DNA from: Halichondria panicea
Lineage: Eukaryota > Porifera > Demospongiae > Suberitida > Halichondriidae
DNA length: 64,000 bases
Assembly: GCF_963675165.1 (NCBI RefSeq)
Contig: NC_087383.1
Coordinates: forward strand, 3,936,979-4,000,978
Direction: 5' to 3'
Part shown: in pieces, positions 21,602 to 32,125 of the stretch
Layout: every line of letters begins with the position of its first letter
Position numbering within the stretch: the first letter of the stretch is position 1
Program-made: the position numbers and the translations under genes
Notes under the pieces: generated by a model
What the model saw: only the letters and a program-made list of their open reading frames with translations
Databases searched by the model: none
What the model was told of the DNA's origin: nothing

Positions 21602-24600
21602 TCAGATTGCCACGTAAATCTCAGGCAGTCCATTTCTCTTTCTCTCTTTGTTAGCGTCCCTGAATACTATCTCGATACAGGATCTTAGGTGATAAGGTAT
21701 CCACAATCGTGTCAGTTCAGGGCAGTGGGTGGTTAGATGTCTGGCAAGTGTCTTCATTCCATCTTCTGTTATTGAGTCATTACCTTCAATGTACAGTGTT
21801 TTAATCTTGTTAATCAGTCCAGTTGATAGCTCCTCGATACTCTGATCCGTCAGATTACAGCGACTCAAGTTCAATGTTCTCAGAGTCTTATTGACTGCAA
21901 GTCCAGCAGCAATGTGACGACAGCTAGTCACTGTGTTATAAGACAAATAAAGAAATTCGAGGGCACTCAGAAGTTGATAGAGGGCAGCTCCATTGTCCTC
22001 TGATATTGTTAGTGAACAATTGGTCAGGTGCAGTCTCTTTAATGATGTGTTAGTTGACAAGGCCTCACAGATATACCTCAGTTCAGTGTTATCAATAATA
22101 TTGTGTGACAAATAAAGGTCTTTAAGAGTAGTGTTTGTGCTCAGTAGTCGAGGGAGTGCTCCGTGATTGTTGAGAGATAGTGAGCAGTTGGAGAGATTGA
22201 GATACTTTAATGATTTATTAGTTGACAAGGCCTCACAGTATTGCCAATGGCATTATAAGACAAAGATATTGAACTAGTGTTCTTGATCACCTCAGCGATG
22301 TGGTGTATCCCATCTTCATGAATATCATTATAATGAAGATTAAGACTAATCTCGAAGGGACACTTGGAAAGTCCTCGGGCCAGAAATTTACAGCCTTGGT
22401 CACCAATACAGCAATTTTCGAGGCTAAGTGTGAATCCATTACTGGTGTTGGAACAAACTGATGTGAAATATCCAACAGAGAGGCAGTCAATAGGATTCAT
22501 TGTAGTGAAATTAAGATCTAGATCATGATTAAGAAGTGTGGCCATAAACACACAAAGTGATGAGTCTTCAGCTTCGTACAAACAATTGATGAGGGACAAC
22601 AAGAGAGGTTTTGGCTTAACATAAATATCATTATCATTTATCTTATTCTCACTTTTGACAACCTTTCTGACCAGATCAAAAAACAGATGTTGGAACTGGA
22701 CACAAGAATCGAGGTAGCTTGCTGAGGATTGGTCTTCTAGTTCTCAGTTTGGTGACACCAGCATAAAACTGGAAGACTGCGCTGAATCGAGGATTACCAA
22801 ACAGCTTCTGGAATACAGAAATTTGTCTCTGGGAAGACATGAGAGAGATGTGGATTGCTGCTAGTAACTCTTGGATAGACAGGTGGAGAAAGCAGTAGTA
22901 AACCAGATGACCATCGCTAATGATACTGGGAACAGTTTGTAATAATCCAACTTTTGAAATTTCCTTCGCAATGCGAAGATTGGCCAAATCATTGTCAGTA
23001 AATGTCACTCAATCCCATAATATGCAAGTTGACACATTTGTATGGACGGTGTTTTGATTTCTGAGGGCAGTGAGTCTGGAAATGTGATGTCTCCCACTGA
23101 AGTGGTTTTCCCCAACCTATCCTGGAGGTATCTCTTGAGAGTGCTCTGGACAACAGATGTGAATATCCCGTGGTTGGATGTTGGGAGTGAGTAGTTATCA
23201 GAAAGGAAGCAATTAACGACAATGGATGCATTGAGGGGGAGGTAGCAGCTACCTTCTACCACTGGGTTCTCTCGAATTCTTTCTAGTAGAGTCTGCACAG
23301 CTTGTGAGTCACCTTTCAAACACTCAGTGAAATACTGTTCTAGTTCATGTGGAGTGAACCCCAACACCTCCACCCTGGACGAGACTAGTGGGTGGAGCTC
23401 AGCCGAGGATGACGGTCGAGATGTTACAATCAAGGCGGATTCGTGTAGCGGACTTTCTCGTGACATATCTGGTCGGATTAGTTTGTTGATGATGGAGTCT
23501 CTAGGGAGGTCAGAAGGAAGCTCGTCCCATCCGTCTAGCACCCACAGTACACCTTTGCCATACAGTGATTTTATTACTGCCTCTGTCTCATTAACCACGG
23601 CCGTATCAATGCAGGGAAGTATGTCAGCAATTTTCTTTGCTTCTCTAACGAGGGGATCTCTCAGTCTCACGAGGATTGCAATATCGAATTCTTGGAACAG
23701 TTTTCCTTTTGCCCACTCCTGACAGATGTGTAGAGCAAGGGTGCTTTTGCCAGAGCCTGGAGCTCCTTCAATCAACACAAAGTTTCGTCTATTTCTAATC
23801 TCTGAGAAAATATTTATCAAGTTAACCGGAGTCTTTTGAAGTAAAATATCGTCGATTTTTCCTGTGATTGATAGTCTAAAAAATTCATCATTGATTTTTC
23901 CTCTCTGAATTTCCTCCTTCTGAATCATGGCCAGCTTGAAGACTTTGTTTGTTGGGATGGGAGGCCATTGTGTGGCTGATGTGGATACTTGTGTTCTGTA
24001 GCGACTTTGTAGGTAGTCCCTGTACAAGGACAGCTTGTGGTTCAGCAGGACCCTCTCTCGGGAGGGGGGACACGAGGTGGTGGAGTCTAGGGAAACAAAA
24101 CAATAGGTGAGTACCATTCCTGGTGATATAGTATTATCTCAATAATTGTACGTGAAGCAATAAAATAAGTTAACTGTCCCTTATTTGGTTGCAATCACTG
24201 CAATCACTCCCACAACGTATGGTACCACAATGACCACACTCTCACATATGGCAGACTCACATTTGTCAGACAAGTACTTGCACACTCGAACAGCAACGTC
24301 TCCATTGAGCAGAGAGAGTATGATGAGTAGCAGAGCTTGGAAGGTGGCTTGTAGTTGGTTCTTGTTCTGCCAGTATTCTAGGGCAAGTTTCATTCCGGCT
24401 TGAGTGCGGTTTAGACGTGTTTTAGCCTTTACTTCGCTTACGTCAGTTTTCTGTCCAGGTGATAGCTCCAGCTTTTCAAGATAATCATCAGTGTTATCGA
24501 AACATGCTGCTAACTCGGGTAGATCTGGTTCCTTTATTGCTGTATTGAGCTGCTCATCAGTCAGTTTCATTTCTGTCTTCAGATCTTCAATTGTGAGCTC

Positions 24601-24734
24601 TGAAAATAGATAAGCAAGCACACAAGGTTAGCAATCACCAATGAGGGTTTTAAGATGCTTTAGCAATCATTGGGTTTATCCTTTATAGTAAACATGACAC
24701 TTTTTATACCTTGGTTCTGCTCTTTAGTGGCCAT
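21602..24734 (-). pseudogene. NLR-A: DEATH-NACHT-LRR pseudogene
   Basis: Minus-strand paralogue of NLR-B. Exon 1 is 24734-24710 (MATKEQNQ). Exon 2 begins at 24599 and encodes a DEATH-like helical domain (LELSPGQKTDVSEVKAKTRL). NACHT lies at about 24086-23030 with Walker A GAPGSGKST and Walker B VLWVLDGWDELP. Leucine-rich repeats lie in 22600-21602. Lesions against NLR-B: about 10 bp lost near 23008 (with a TGA), one extra T near 22677, and about 14 bp lost near 22240 in the LRRs; each changes frame. After exon 2 a hydrophobic stretch (VVIVVPYVVGVIAVI) reads into a stop unless a GTGAGA donor just before it is used to join the CCCTAG acceptor at 24087. NLRs are cytosolic sensors of microbial or danger signals; this copy cannot make a full-length protein. 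Confidence 0.85.
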
Positions 24735-25198
24735 TCCAGCAAATAAATCTGTGCCTTGCAGCTCTCTGAGTCTGAAAATCTAAATTAAATTGGGTGTTGA
24801 CTTGCAAAGAAAAGTGGGTGTATCTCAGATGCCAAATAGAGATAAGCTTACGCCCACTTTTCTTTGCATTTACCACACCCACCAAAGGCTGTGTTGAAAA
24901 TGTCAGCAGGAGTCTTTTCTATCCTCTCTTCCCCCCCCCCCTCCCTGAGAAAAGGTCTGGCCCGCATACTAATTTGTCACCTGGGTAAGAATGCAGAGTA
25001 CTCAGTTTATGGTAGACTACATGATAAAGAATGGATGTTCAACCATAAATGCACTTTGATTTTCACATACCCGTACCCCACAGACTAAAGTATTACAGCA
25101 TTCTCGGGCTGGAAGATGGTGAGTTAATTTAGATTATTGTCTGGTTAATCTGTTGGTGCCTTGTAAGCATAGATCATGTTCTCTGTTCCTTTGCACAG
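24735..25198. other. Noncoding stretch upstream of NLR-A
   Basis: Contains a 17 bp inverted repeat (GCAAAGAAAAGTGGGTG near 24808, CGCCCACTTTTCTTTGC near 24852). No gene is supported. Confidence 0.4.
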
Positions 25199-25255
25199 TT
25201 TGAGGCTGAGAATGCTGCCCTGTCAGAAATGAACCCGACGTATTCAAGTTTTCAA
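25199..25255 (+). pseudogene. Gene X exon FEAENAALSEM (isolated copy)
   Basis: Acceptor CCTTTGCACAG, 57 open bases encoding FEAENAALSEMNPTYSSFQ, donor CAA|GTAAGA. The same exon is decayed at 13586-13626 and partly present near 42330. Isolated from other gene X exons by minisatellite DNA, so it is probably a relic. Confidence 0.45.
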
Positions 25256-25574
25256 GTAAGATTACCGTAAGACCTTTAATTAAAGCAAAACTTTTTTTTT
25301 AATATTTACTAAGCCAGAGGTCACTTCTTTTGGAGGTTGAAAAATTGTGTTAAAAACCTGATGTCGTATCTAATTATGCATAGCTCTACTCAGTCTATAC
25401 TTGCCTCGATTTCTAGCCGCTTAAAAACGGGGAGTTAGAATCTGTATCTTAATCGATGCTAGGGTGTGTGCCTACATTAGTTTACCTCCATTTAATACAC
25501 GACATTAAAAAATAACTGTCAACGCAGCTGTCGCTACTTTTAGAAATTTACCTAACCTCGAAGGTGTCCTCTCT
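25256..25574. other. Noncoding stretch, no gene seen
   Basis: AT-rich spacer leading into the minisatellite; nothing supported. Confidence 0.4.
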
Positions 25575-27410
25575 GGTGCTCTCCCCCCACACACACATAC
25601 ACACACATTGCACATAACCTCTCTCTCCCTCCACACACCTCACATACACACACAATGCACACAACCCCTCCCCCTCACCTCACATACACACACACACACA
25701 CACAGCCCCTCTCCCCCCACACCTCACAAACACACACAATGCACACAACCCCTCTCCCCCTCCCCCTCACCTCACATACACACACACACACACACAGCCC
25801 CTCTCCCCCCACACCTCACAAACACACACAATGCACACAACCCCTCTCCCCCCCCCCTCACTTCACATACACACACAATGCACACAGCCCCTCTCCCCCC
25901 CACACCTCACAAACACACACAATGCACACAACCCCTCTCCCCCCCCCTACACACCTCACATACACACACAATGCACACAACCCCTCTCCCTCCCACACAC
26001 TTCACATACACACACACAATGCACACAACCCCTCTCCTCCCCACACACCTCACATACACACACAACCCCTCCCCCCACACACCTCACATACACACAATGC
26101 CCTCTCCCCCACACACACCTCACATACACACACAATGCACACAACCCCTCTCCCCCCCAAACACCTCACATACACACACAATGCACACAACCCCTCTCCC
26201 CCCTACACACTTCACATACACACACAATGCATACAGCCCCTCTCCCCCCCCACACACCTCACATACACACACAATGCACACAACCCCTCTCCCCCCACAC
26301 ACGCCTCACATACACACACAATGCACACAACCCCTCTCCCCCCCTACACACACACAATGCACACAACCACTCTCCCCCCCACACACCTCACATACACACA
26401 CAATGCACACAACCCCTCTCCCCCCCACACACCTCACATACACACACAATGCACACAGCCCCTCTCCCCCCCACACCTCACAAACACACACAATGCACAC
26501 AACACCTCTCCCCCCCCACACACCTCACATACACACACAATGCACACAACCCCTCTCCCCCCCCACACACCTCACATACACACACAATGCACACAACCCC
26601 TCTCCCTCCAACACACCTCACATACACACACAATGCACACAACCCCTCTCCTCCCCACACACCTCACATACACACAACCCCTCCCCCCCACACACCTCAC
26701 ATACACACAATGCACACAACCCCTCTCCCCCACACACACCTCACATACACACACAATGCACACAACCCCTCTCCCCCCCAATCACCTCACATACACACAC
26801 AATGCACACAACCCCTCTCCCTCCCACACACCTCACATACACACACAATGCACACAACCCCTCTCTCCCCCAAACACCTCACATACACACACAATGCACA
26901 CAACCCCTCTCCCCCCACACACACACTTCACATACACATCCACACACAATGCACACAACCTTTCTCCCCCCCACACACCTCATATACACACACAATGCAC
27001 GCAATCCCTCCCCCCACACACCTCACATACACATAATGCACACAACCCCTCCCTCCCCCACACACCTCACAATGCACACAACCCCTCTCCCCCCCCCACA
27101 CCTCACATACACACACAATGCACACAACTCCTCTCCCCCTCTTACCTCACATACACACGCACCCACACCTCACAAACACACACAATGCACACAACCCCTC
27201 TCCCCCCCACACACCTCACATACACACACAATGCACACAACCCCTCTCCCTCCCACACACCTCACATACACACACAATGCACACAACCCCTCTCCCCCCA
27301 CACACACATACACACACATTGCACATAACCTCTCTCTCCCTCCACACACCTCACATACACACACAATGCACACAACCCCTCTCCCCCCACACACACCTTA
27401 CATACTTATT
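25575..27410 (+). repeat. C-rich 46-47 bp minisatellite, block A (left arm)
   Basis: About 39 tandem copies of a unit built from CACACACCTCACATACAC, ACACAATGCACACAACCCC and TCTCCCCCC, with variable C runs and some deleted units. There is almost no G on this strand, so stop codons are absent in several frames on both strands, giving very long open frames of T-H-N-P-S residues that are not genes. Block A' (47320-49690) is the same array inverted. Confidence 0.92.
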
Positions 27411-28084
27411 TACTGATTCACTCCGTATCCTAGGCGATTTCCAGTGAATATGAGCCATATTTTACTTCCCCCAGGGAAGTATGGAATATGGCTCATATTT
27501 TTACTTCCTACAAGCACTATTCAACTTTTGAATCATCTTGACAATTTGTACACAGTAAATAGCAATACAGCACGCAAAAAGGTTTGTAGACTATGTTTTC
27601 TATGTTTTGTGTTATTGTCATATTGACCTGAGCTAGCTAGCAGTCTAAGCTACTTATTACATGTTCATGAGCCTGAAACACTGCAGTTCAATCCTTGCTC
27701 TGTGTTTCTAGTCAAGCTGTGGCTCAGAGGTAGAGCAGTGTTGGTAGACTTGTGCAATGCAAATTGAAAACGGCAGCTGCTGAATATTGGTGGTGGGCGG
27801 GTCTGGTCAAAGTTTATAGCTTCCAGTAGAACCTAGCTGTTTGGAGAAGTAGCTAGCTCTCATACTTGACAGCTGTAACTGTTCTAACTGCATATTCTGA
27901 GGCACAAGTGGCTGTGAGAGCAAGTTTGACTGTCTCCATTGATGTTCAAATGACTGTTTTGCTGTTTTTGCAGTAAATAAATCAGTTGTTGACTGGTTGC
28001 CTATAACCAACCTCAGCCTCGGGCTACGCCCTCGGCATTGGTTGGTTATAAGCCATAATTACTAGTCAACCAGTCAATAACTAT
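27411..28084. repeat. Unique spacer between minisatellite blocks (left arm)
   Basis: 27411-27888 is the reverse complement of 46855-47330. It contains an inverted repeat around ATATGAGCCATATT / AATATGGCTCATAT (27448-27502), and a tRNA A-box-like GTGGCTCAGAGGTAGAGC at 27719. 27985-28077 is a fold-back sequence: TTGACTGGTTGCCTATAACC pairs with GGTTATAAGC..CCAGTCAA. The fold-back is not in the right arm. Confidence 0.75.
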
Positions 28085-29815
28085 AACATACACAATGCAC
28101 ACAACCCCTCTCCCCACACACACAATGCACACAACCTCTGTCCCCCCCACACACCTCACATACACACACAATGCACATAACCTCTCTCCCCCCACACACA
28201 CACCTCACATACACACACACACACAACCCCTCTCCCCCCCACACACCTCACATACACACACAATGCACACAACCCCTCTCCCCCCACACACATTGCACAC
28301 AACCCCTCTCCCCCCCACACACCTCACATACACACACAATGCCCCCTCCCCCACACACCTAACATACACACACAATGCACACAACCCTCTCCCCCCCACA
28401 CACACACCTCACATATACACACAATGCACACAACCCCTCTCCCCCACACACACCTAGCACATACACACACAATGCACACAGCCCCCTCTCCCCCCACACA
28501 CACCTCACATACACACACAACCCCTCTCCCCCCCCACACACCTCACATACACACACAATGCACACAACCCCTCTCCCCCCACACCTCACAAACACACACA
28601 ATGCACACAACCCCTCTCCCTCCCACACACTTCACATACACACACAATGCACACAACCCCTCTCCCCCCCACACACCTCACATATACACACAATGCACAC
28701 AACCCCTCTCCTCCCCCCACACACCTCACATACACATACAATTCACACAACCCCTCTCCCCCCACACACACACCTCACATATACACACAATGCACACAAC
28801 CCCTCTCCCCCACACACACCTCACATACACACACAATGCACGCAGCCCCTCTCCCTCCACACACACCTCACATACACACACAATGCACACAACCCCTCTC
28901 CCCCCCCACACACCTCACATACACACACAATGCACACAACCCCTCTCCCCCCCACACCTCACAAACACACACAATGCACACAACCCTTCTCCCTCCCACA
29001 CACCTCACATACACACACAATGCACACAACCCCTCTCCCCCCCACACACCTCACATACACACACAATGCACACAACCCCTCTCCCCCCACACCTCACAAA
29101 CAGACACAATGCACACAACCCCTCTCCCTCCCACACACTTCACATACACACACAATGCACACAACCCCTCTCCCCCCCACACACCTCACATACACACACA
29201 ATGCACACAACCCCTCTCCTCCCCCCACACACCTCACATACACATACAATTCACACAACCCCTCTCCCCCCACACACACACCTCACATATACACACAATG
29301 CACACAACCCCTCTCCCCCACACACACCTCACATACACACACAATGCACGCAGCCCCTCTCCCCCCACACACACCTCACATACACACACAATGCACACAA
29401 CCCCTCTCCCCCCCCCACACACCTCACATACACACACAATGCACACAACCCCTCTCCCCCCCACACCTCACAAACACACACAATGCACACAACCCCTCTC
29501 CCTCCCACACACCTCACATACACACACAATGCACACAACCCCTCTCCCCCCCCACACACCTCACATACACACACAATGCACACAACCCCTCTCCCTCCAC
29601 ACCTCACATACACACACAATGCACACAACCCCTCTCCCCCCCACACACCTCTCATACACACGCAATGCACACAACCCCTCTCCCCCCCCACACACCTCAC
29701 ATACACACACAATTCACACAACCCCTCTCCCCCCACACACACACCTCACATACGCACACATTGCACACAACCCCTCTCCCCCCCACACACCTCACATACA
29801 CACATAATGCCTCTC
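28085..29815 (+). repeat. C-rich 46-47 bp minisatellite, block B (left arm)
   Basis: Same unit as block A. Internal higher-order repetition is visible: a run of about ten units near 28560-28960 recurs at 29070-29470 with shared variants (CATACAATTCACACAACC at 28735 and 29237; ATGCACGCAGCCCC at 28836 and 29343). The inverted partner 45320-46180 is about half as long. Confidence 0.92.
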
Positions 29816-30076
29816 ATTGTACACCCCAACCACTCCCCCCACACACAGTTTTTCTGCTAAACCACACCCTAAATGTATACGTATAAAATTACTAGTTTGG
29901 GGCAGCAAGTATACAGAATAGCGAGTTGGCCACATTTCAGGCCGTACTTCAGAGAGTCGGAATAGCGAGAGTCTACTGTACCTTTATTATAACTACTGTA
30001 CCACTACCACGATGTTGTGATGGTTGTATCTGTATACCTGTGTGTGTACATGACCACCATGCAATCTATTACCCAG
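29816..30076 (+). repeat. Duplicated flank before the gene X exon (copy B)
   Basis: 29816-30517 is the reverse complement of 44602-45320, one end of the inverted duplication. It contains a sequence resembling an intron end (CTATTACCCAG) before the next exon. Confidence 0.75.
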
Positions 30077-30230
30077 TCTGCTGTGCAAGAGAGACTTGTG
30101 ATGGAGGAAGAGCTCAAGAAGGCACTGGATCGCTGTAAGGAGCTGGAGCAGAGCAGTGTGCCTGCAGTGGACGGGGTGGACATATTCGAGTGCTACAAAG
30201 TAACGGGAGAAGGAAGAGTACTTGAAACAG
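30077..30230 (+). pseudogene. Gene X coiled-coil exon MEEELKKAL (copy B, fullest)
   Basis: Acceptor TATTACCCAG, 154 open bases, donor ACAG|GTGATA. It encodes VQERLVMEEELKKALDRC, then SSVPAVDGVDIFECYKVTGE. Heptad-like leucines suggest a coiled coil. The copy at 44909-45062 (minus) is almost identical; 13281-13366 and 49927-50046 carry deletions. The locus is called a pseudogene because exons downstream are broken. Confidence 0.6.
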
Positions 30231-30251
30231 GTGATAAAGTGGTACAGCACC

Positions 30252-30440
30252 GTACGTATAGCGTCCTGGGTATAGTTTCCGTGGGCAAGCTAAACCTTGA
30301 CGAATATTTATCACTCACGAAAACGTAGGCATGGTTGACCGGAACGCATGCAATGCAGTGAAGCAAAGGGAATTTTTACACACAAAACTACGTTTTTGTC
30401 TCGGATTTTTCATCCCACGAAAATGACCTGCTATACAGTA
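30252..30440. mobile_element. Diverged TATAGCGGGTA-family MITE
   Basis: Starts CGTATAGCGTCCTGGG and ends CGAAAATGACCTGCTATACAG, with internal inverted CACGAAAACGTAGGCATGG-type arms. It is inside the inverted duplication; its mirror copy is 44684-44885. Confidence 0.65.
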
Positions 30441-30740
30441 TGTACTGATTAAGGCTTAGGCAAAATACACAATACATGATGCCGATTGTGTCTAGAGACT
30501 ATTGCCCGTTTTTTTTGGGTAGAATGGATTGTGCGCTCAATAAGTGATAATCCTTATTAGTTGCTTAAAACCTGATACACAATTTCAGTCAATCAATTTT
30601 TTCATGCCCCACAGAGACGTAACCTATAGCTGTGTTCCATTTACCTCCGGATGGGAAAAATGTGAGTCAATTAGTAACTTTCTATGACATTTATTCCCGG
30701 AACTGAATCATAATATGACTCTCACTGTTCCCCCCCACAG

Positions 30741-30864
30741 AGGGTTTTTCCTTCGAGCATCGACAGTGGACTCCCCGACAGATAGCTGGGTATCGACGCG
30801 TACTCTGACGTGATCAAACTAATCATCTGCATCAGTGTCCATAGAGATATGCCCCACCCACTCT
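30741..30864 (+). pseudogene. Gene X exon FLRASTVD with stop (copy B)
   Basis: Acceptor CCCCCCACAG, FLRASTVDSP then a deletion and frame change, ending at CTCT|GTGAGT. Compare the open version at 13921-14056. Confidence 0.6.
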
Positions 30865-31231
30865 GTGAGTCTCCACCTACGTACTGGAGAGTGCATAGCA
30901 GATACTAACATACTTGTGTTGTGTGCTTAGATCTTTAATACGGGCTGTCTATATACTAAATAGATATAATTATGCTTTCAATTCCTGCGTACATTGGTGT
31001 GTCATGGTATTGATGTTAAGAGCTTCGTATGTCTCTTGTCATTGATGTACTATTCTGGGAATCCCTCTACTATGATCAAACAACATGATAATCATCGACA
31101 TGTGCTCTTAATATTATTGCTCTTGTACGTACTTTGTCCAGATTCTACTACTAATCTATTTCAGTGTGAGGCTATTGACTTATTTTATGCCTCTATGTGT
31201 AACGTTGAGCGCTATGTTAACACTCCCCCAG

Positions 31232-31361
31232 GTTCAGAAATGTTGTGTTTAAGATCATGTTAGGGTGCTCTGCCACATGCATAACTTGTGATGTGAGCAA
31301 GTTTGAGGTGTCTGGTCGTTTCCTGGGCAGGCAGATAGAGAAGGTGGAGCTGGTCTTCCAG
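31232..31361 (+). pseudogene. Gene X penultimate exon (copy B, longest)
   Basis: After CCCCCAG one frame reads FRNVVFKIMLGCSATCITCD and SGRFLGRQIEKVELVFQ. The donor that is GTGAGG in copy A is ATGAGG here, so splicing is probably lost. The piece AGGGTGCTCTGYCACATGCA also occurs at about 36438, inside an EFR3 intron. Confidence 0.55.
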
Positions 31362-31474
31362 ATGAGGGGAGCAATAAAGGGAGTACTAATATGATTTTGT
31401 GTTATGTAGAATACATGCATTCTTTGTCTTATACCAGTTGAAGTGTTTCACTGCCCTCTCTTCTCCCCACACAG

Positions 31475-31549
31475 GACCTCCTTCAGCTGCAATACGAGGG
31501 CCTGGCAATCATGAAGATGTTTAGAAGATGTTTGGGAGGGCTAAAGTGA
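31475..31549 (+). pseudogene. Gene X last exon (copy B)
   Basis: Same CTTCTCCCCACACAG acceptor as copy A; encodes DLLQLQYEGLAIMKMF and then an altered tail to TGA at 31547. It lies about 580 bases from the 3' end of NLR-B, tail-to-tail, as gene X copy A once lay with NLR-A. Confidence 0.55.
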
Positions 31550-31689
31550 ACGTTAATTTGCTCATCTTCCTCATAATTATATGAACAAAAGGCATCAGAG
31601 CGTTAAATTGGATTTTCACTAGCAAATTGCTTACATGTGTTCATTGACAATTTACTGTGCATGTGAGTATCATTATTACCAAGGAAAAG

Positions 31690-31754
31690 CCCGTGTTATG
31701 CCTCGAGGCGTAGCCGCACGAGGGATACGGTAAAGCTGACTGTATGTATGTGTA

Positions 31755-31785
<31 letters not shown>

Positions 31786-31925
31786 CTATGTGTGTGTGTG
31801 TGTGTGTCTGTGTGTCTGTTATTGTACAAGGAGAAGCCCTCGAGGAGTGGCCGCACGAGGGATACGGTAAAGCTGACTGTGTGTGTCTGTTATTGTTCAT
31901 TATTACCAAGGAGAAGCCCTTGTTA
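31690..31925. repeat. TG microsatellite inside a short direct duplication
   Basis: GCCGCACGAGGGATACGGTA occurs at about 31711 and 31850, and AAGGAGAAGCCC occurs at 31838 and 31909, flanking a (TG)n run at 31744-31815. Confidence 0.8.
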
Positions 31926-32125
31926 TTGCTGTGCTATTGACAAGTTGTAATTAATTAACAACATTTCTTTTTATAGTGTCTAACATAATTATATATACTA
32001 GTATAATATAATACTTTACTACTTTTCTCTATGCATTTAATTAAGGTATAGCCATAGGTCATTGAATGCATTATGGCAGAATTAAAATCAATTGTCAGAA
32101 CTGTATGAATAATAATAAATCTGAG

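Noticed and set aside
25608-27416. Open frames up to 602 codons rich in T, H, N, P, S
   Set aside because: They lie wholly inside the C-rich minisatellite, occur in all plus frames and on the other strand, and follow unit variation without codon structure.
28375-29886. 503- and 478-codon frames
   Set aside because: Same minisatellite artefact (block B).
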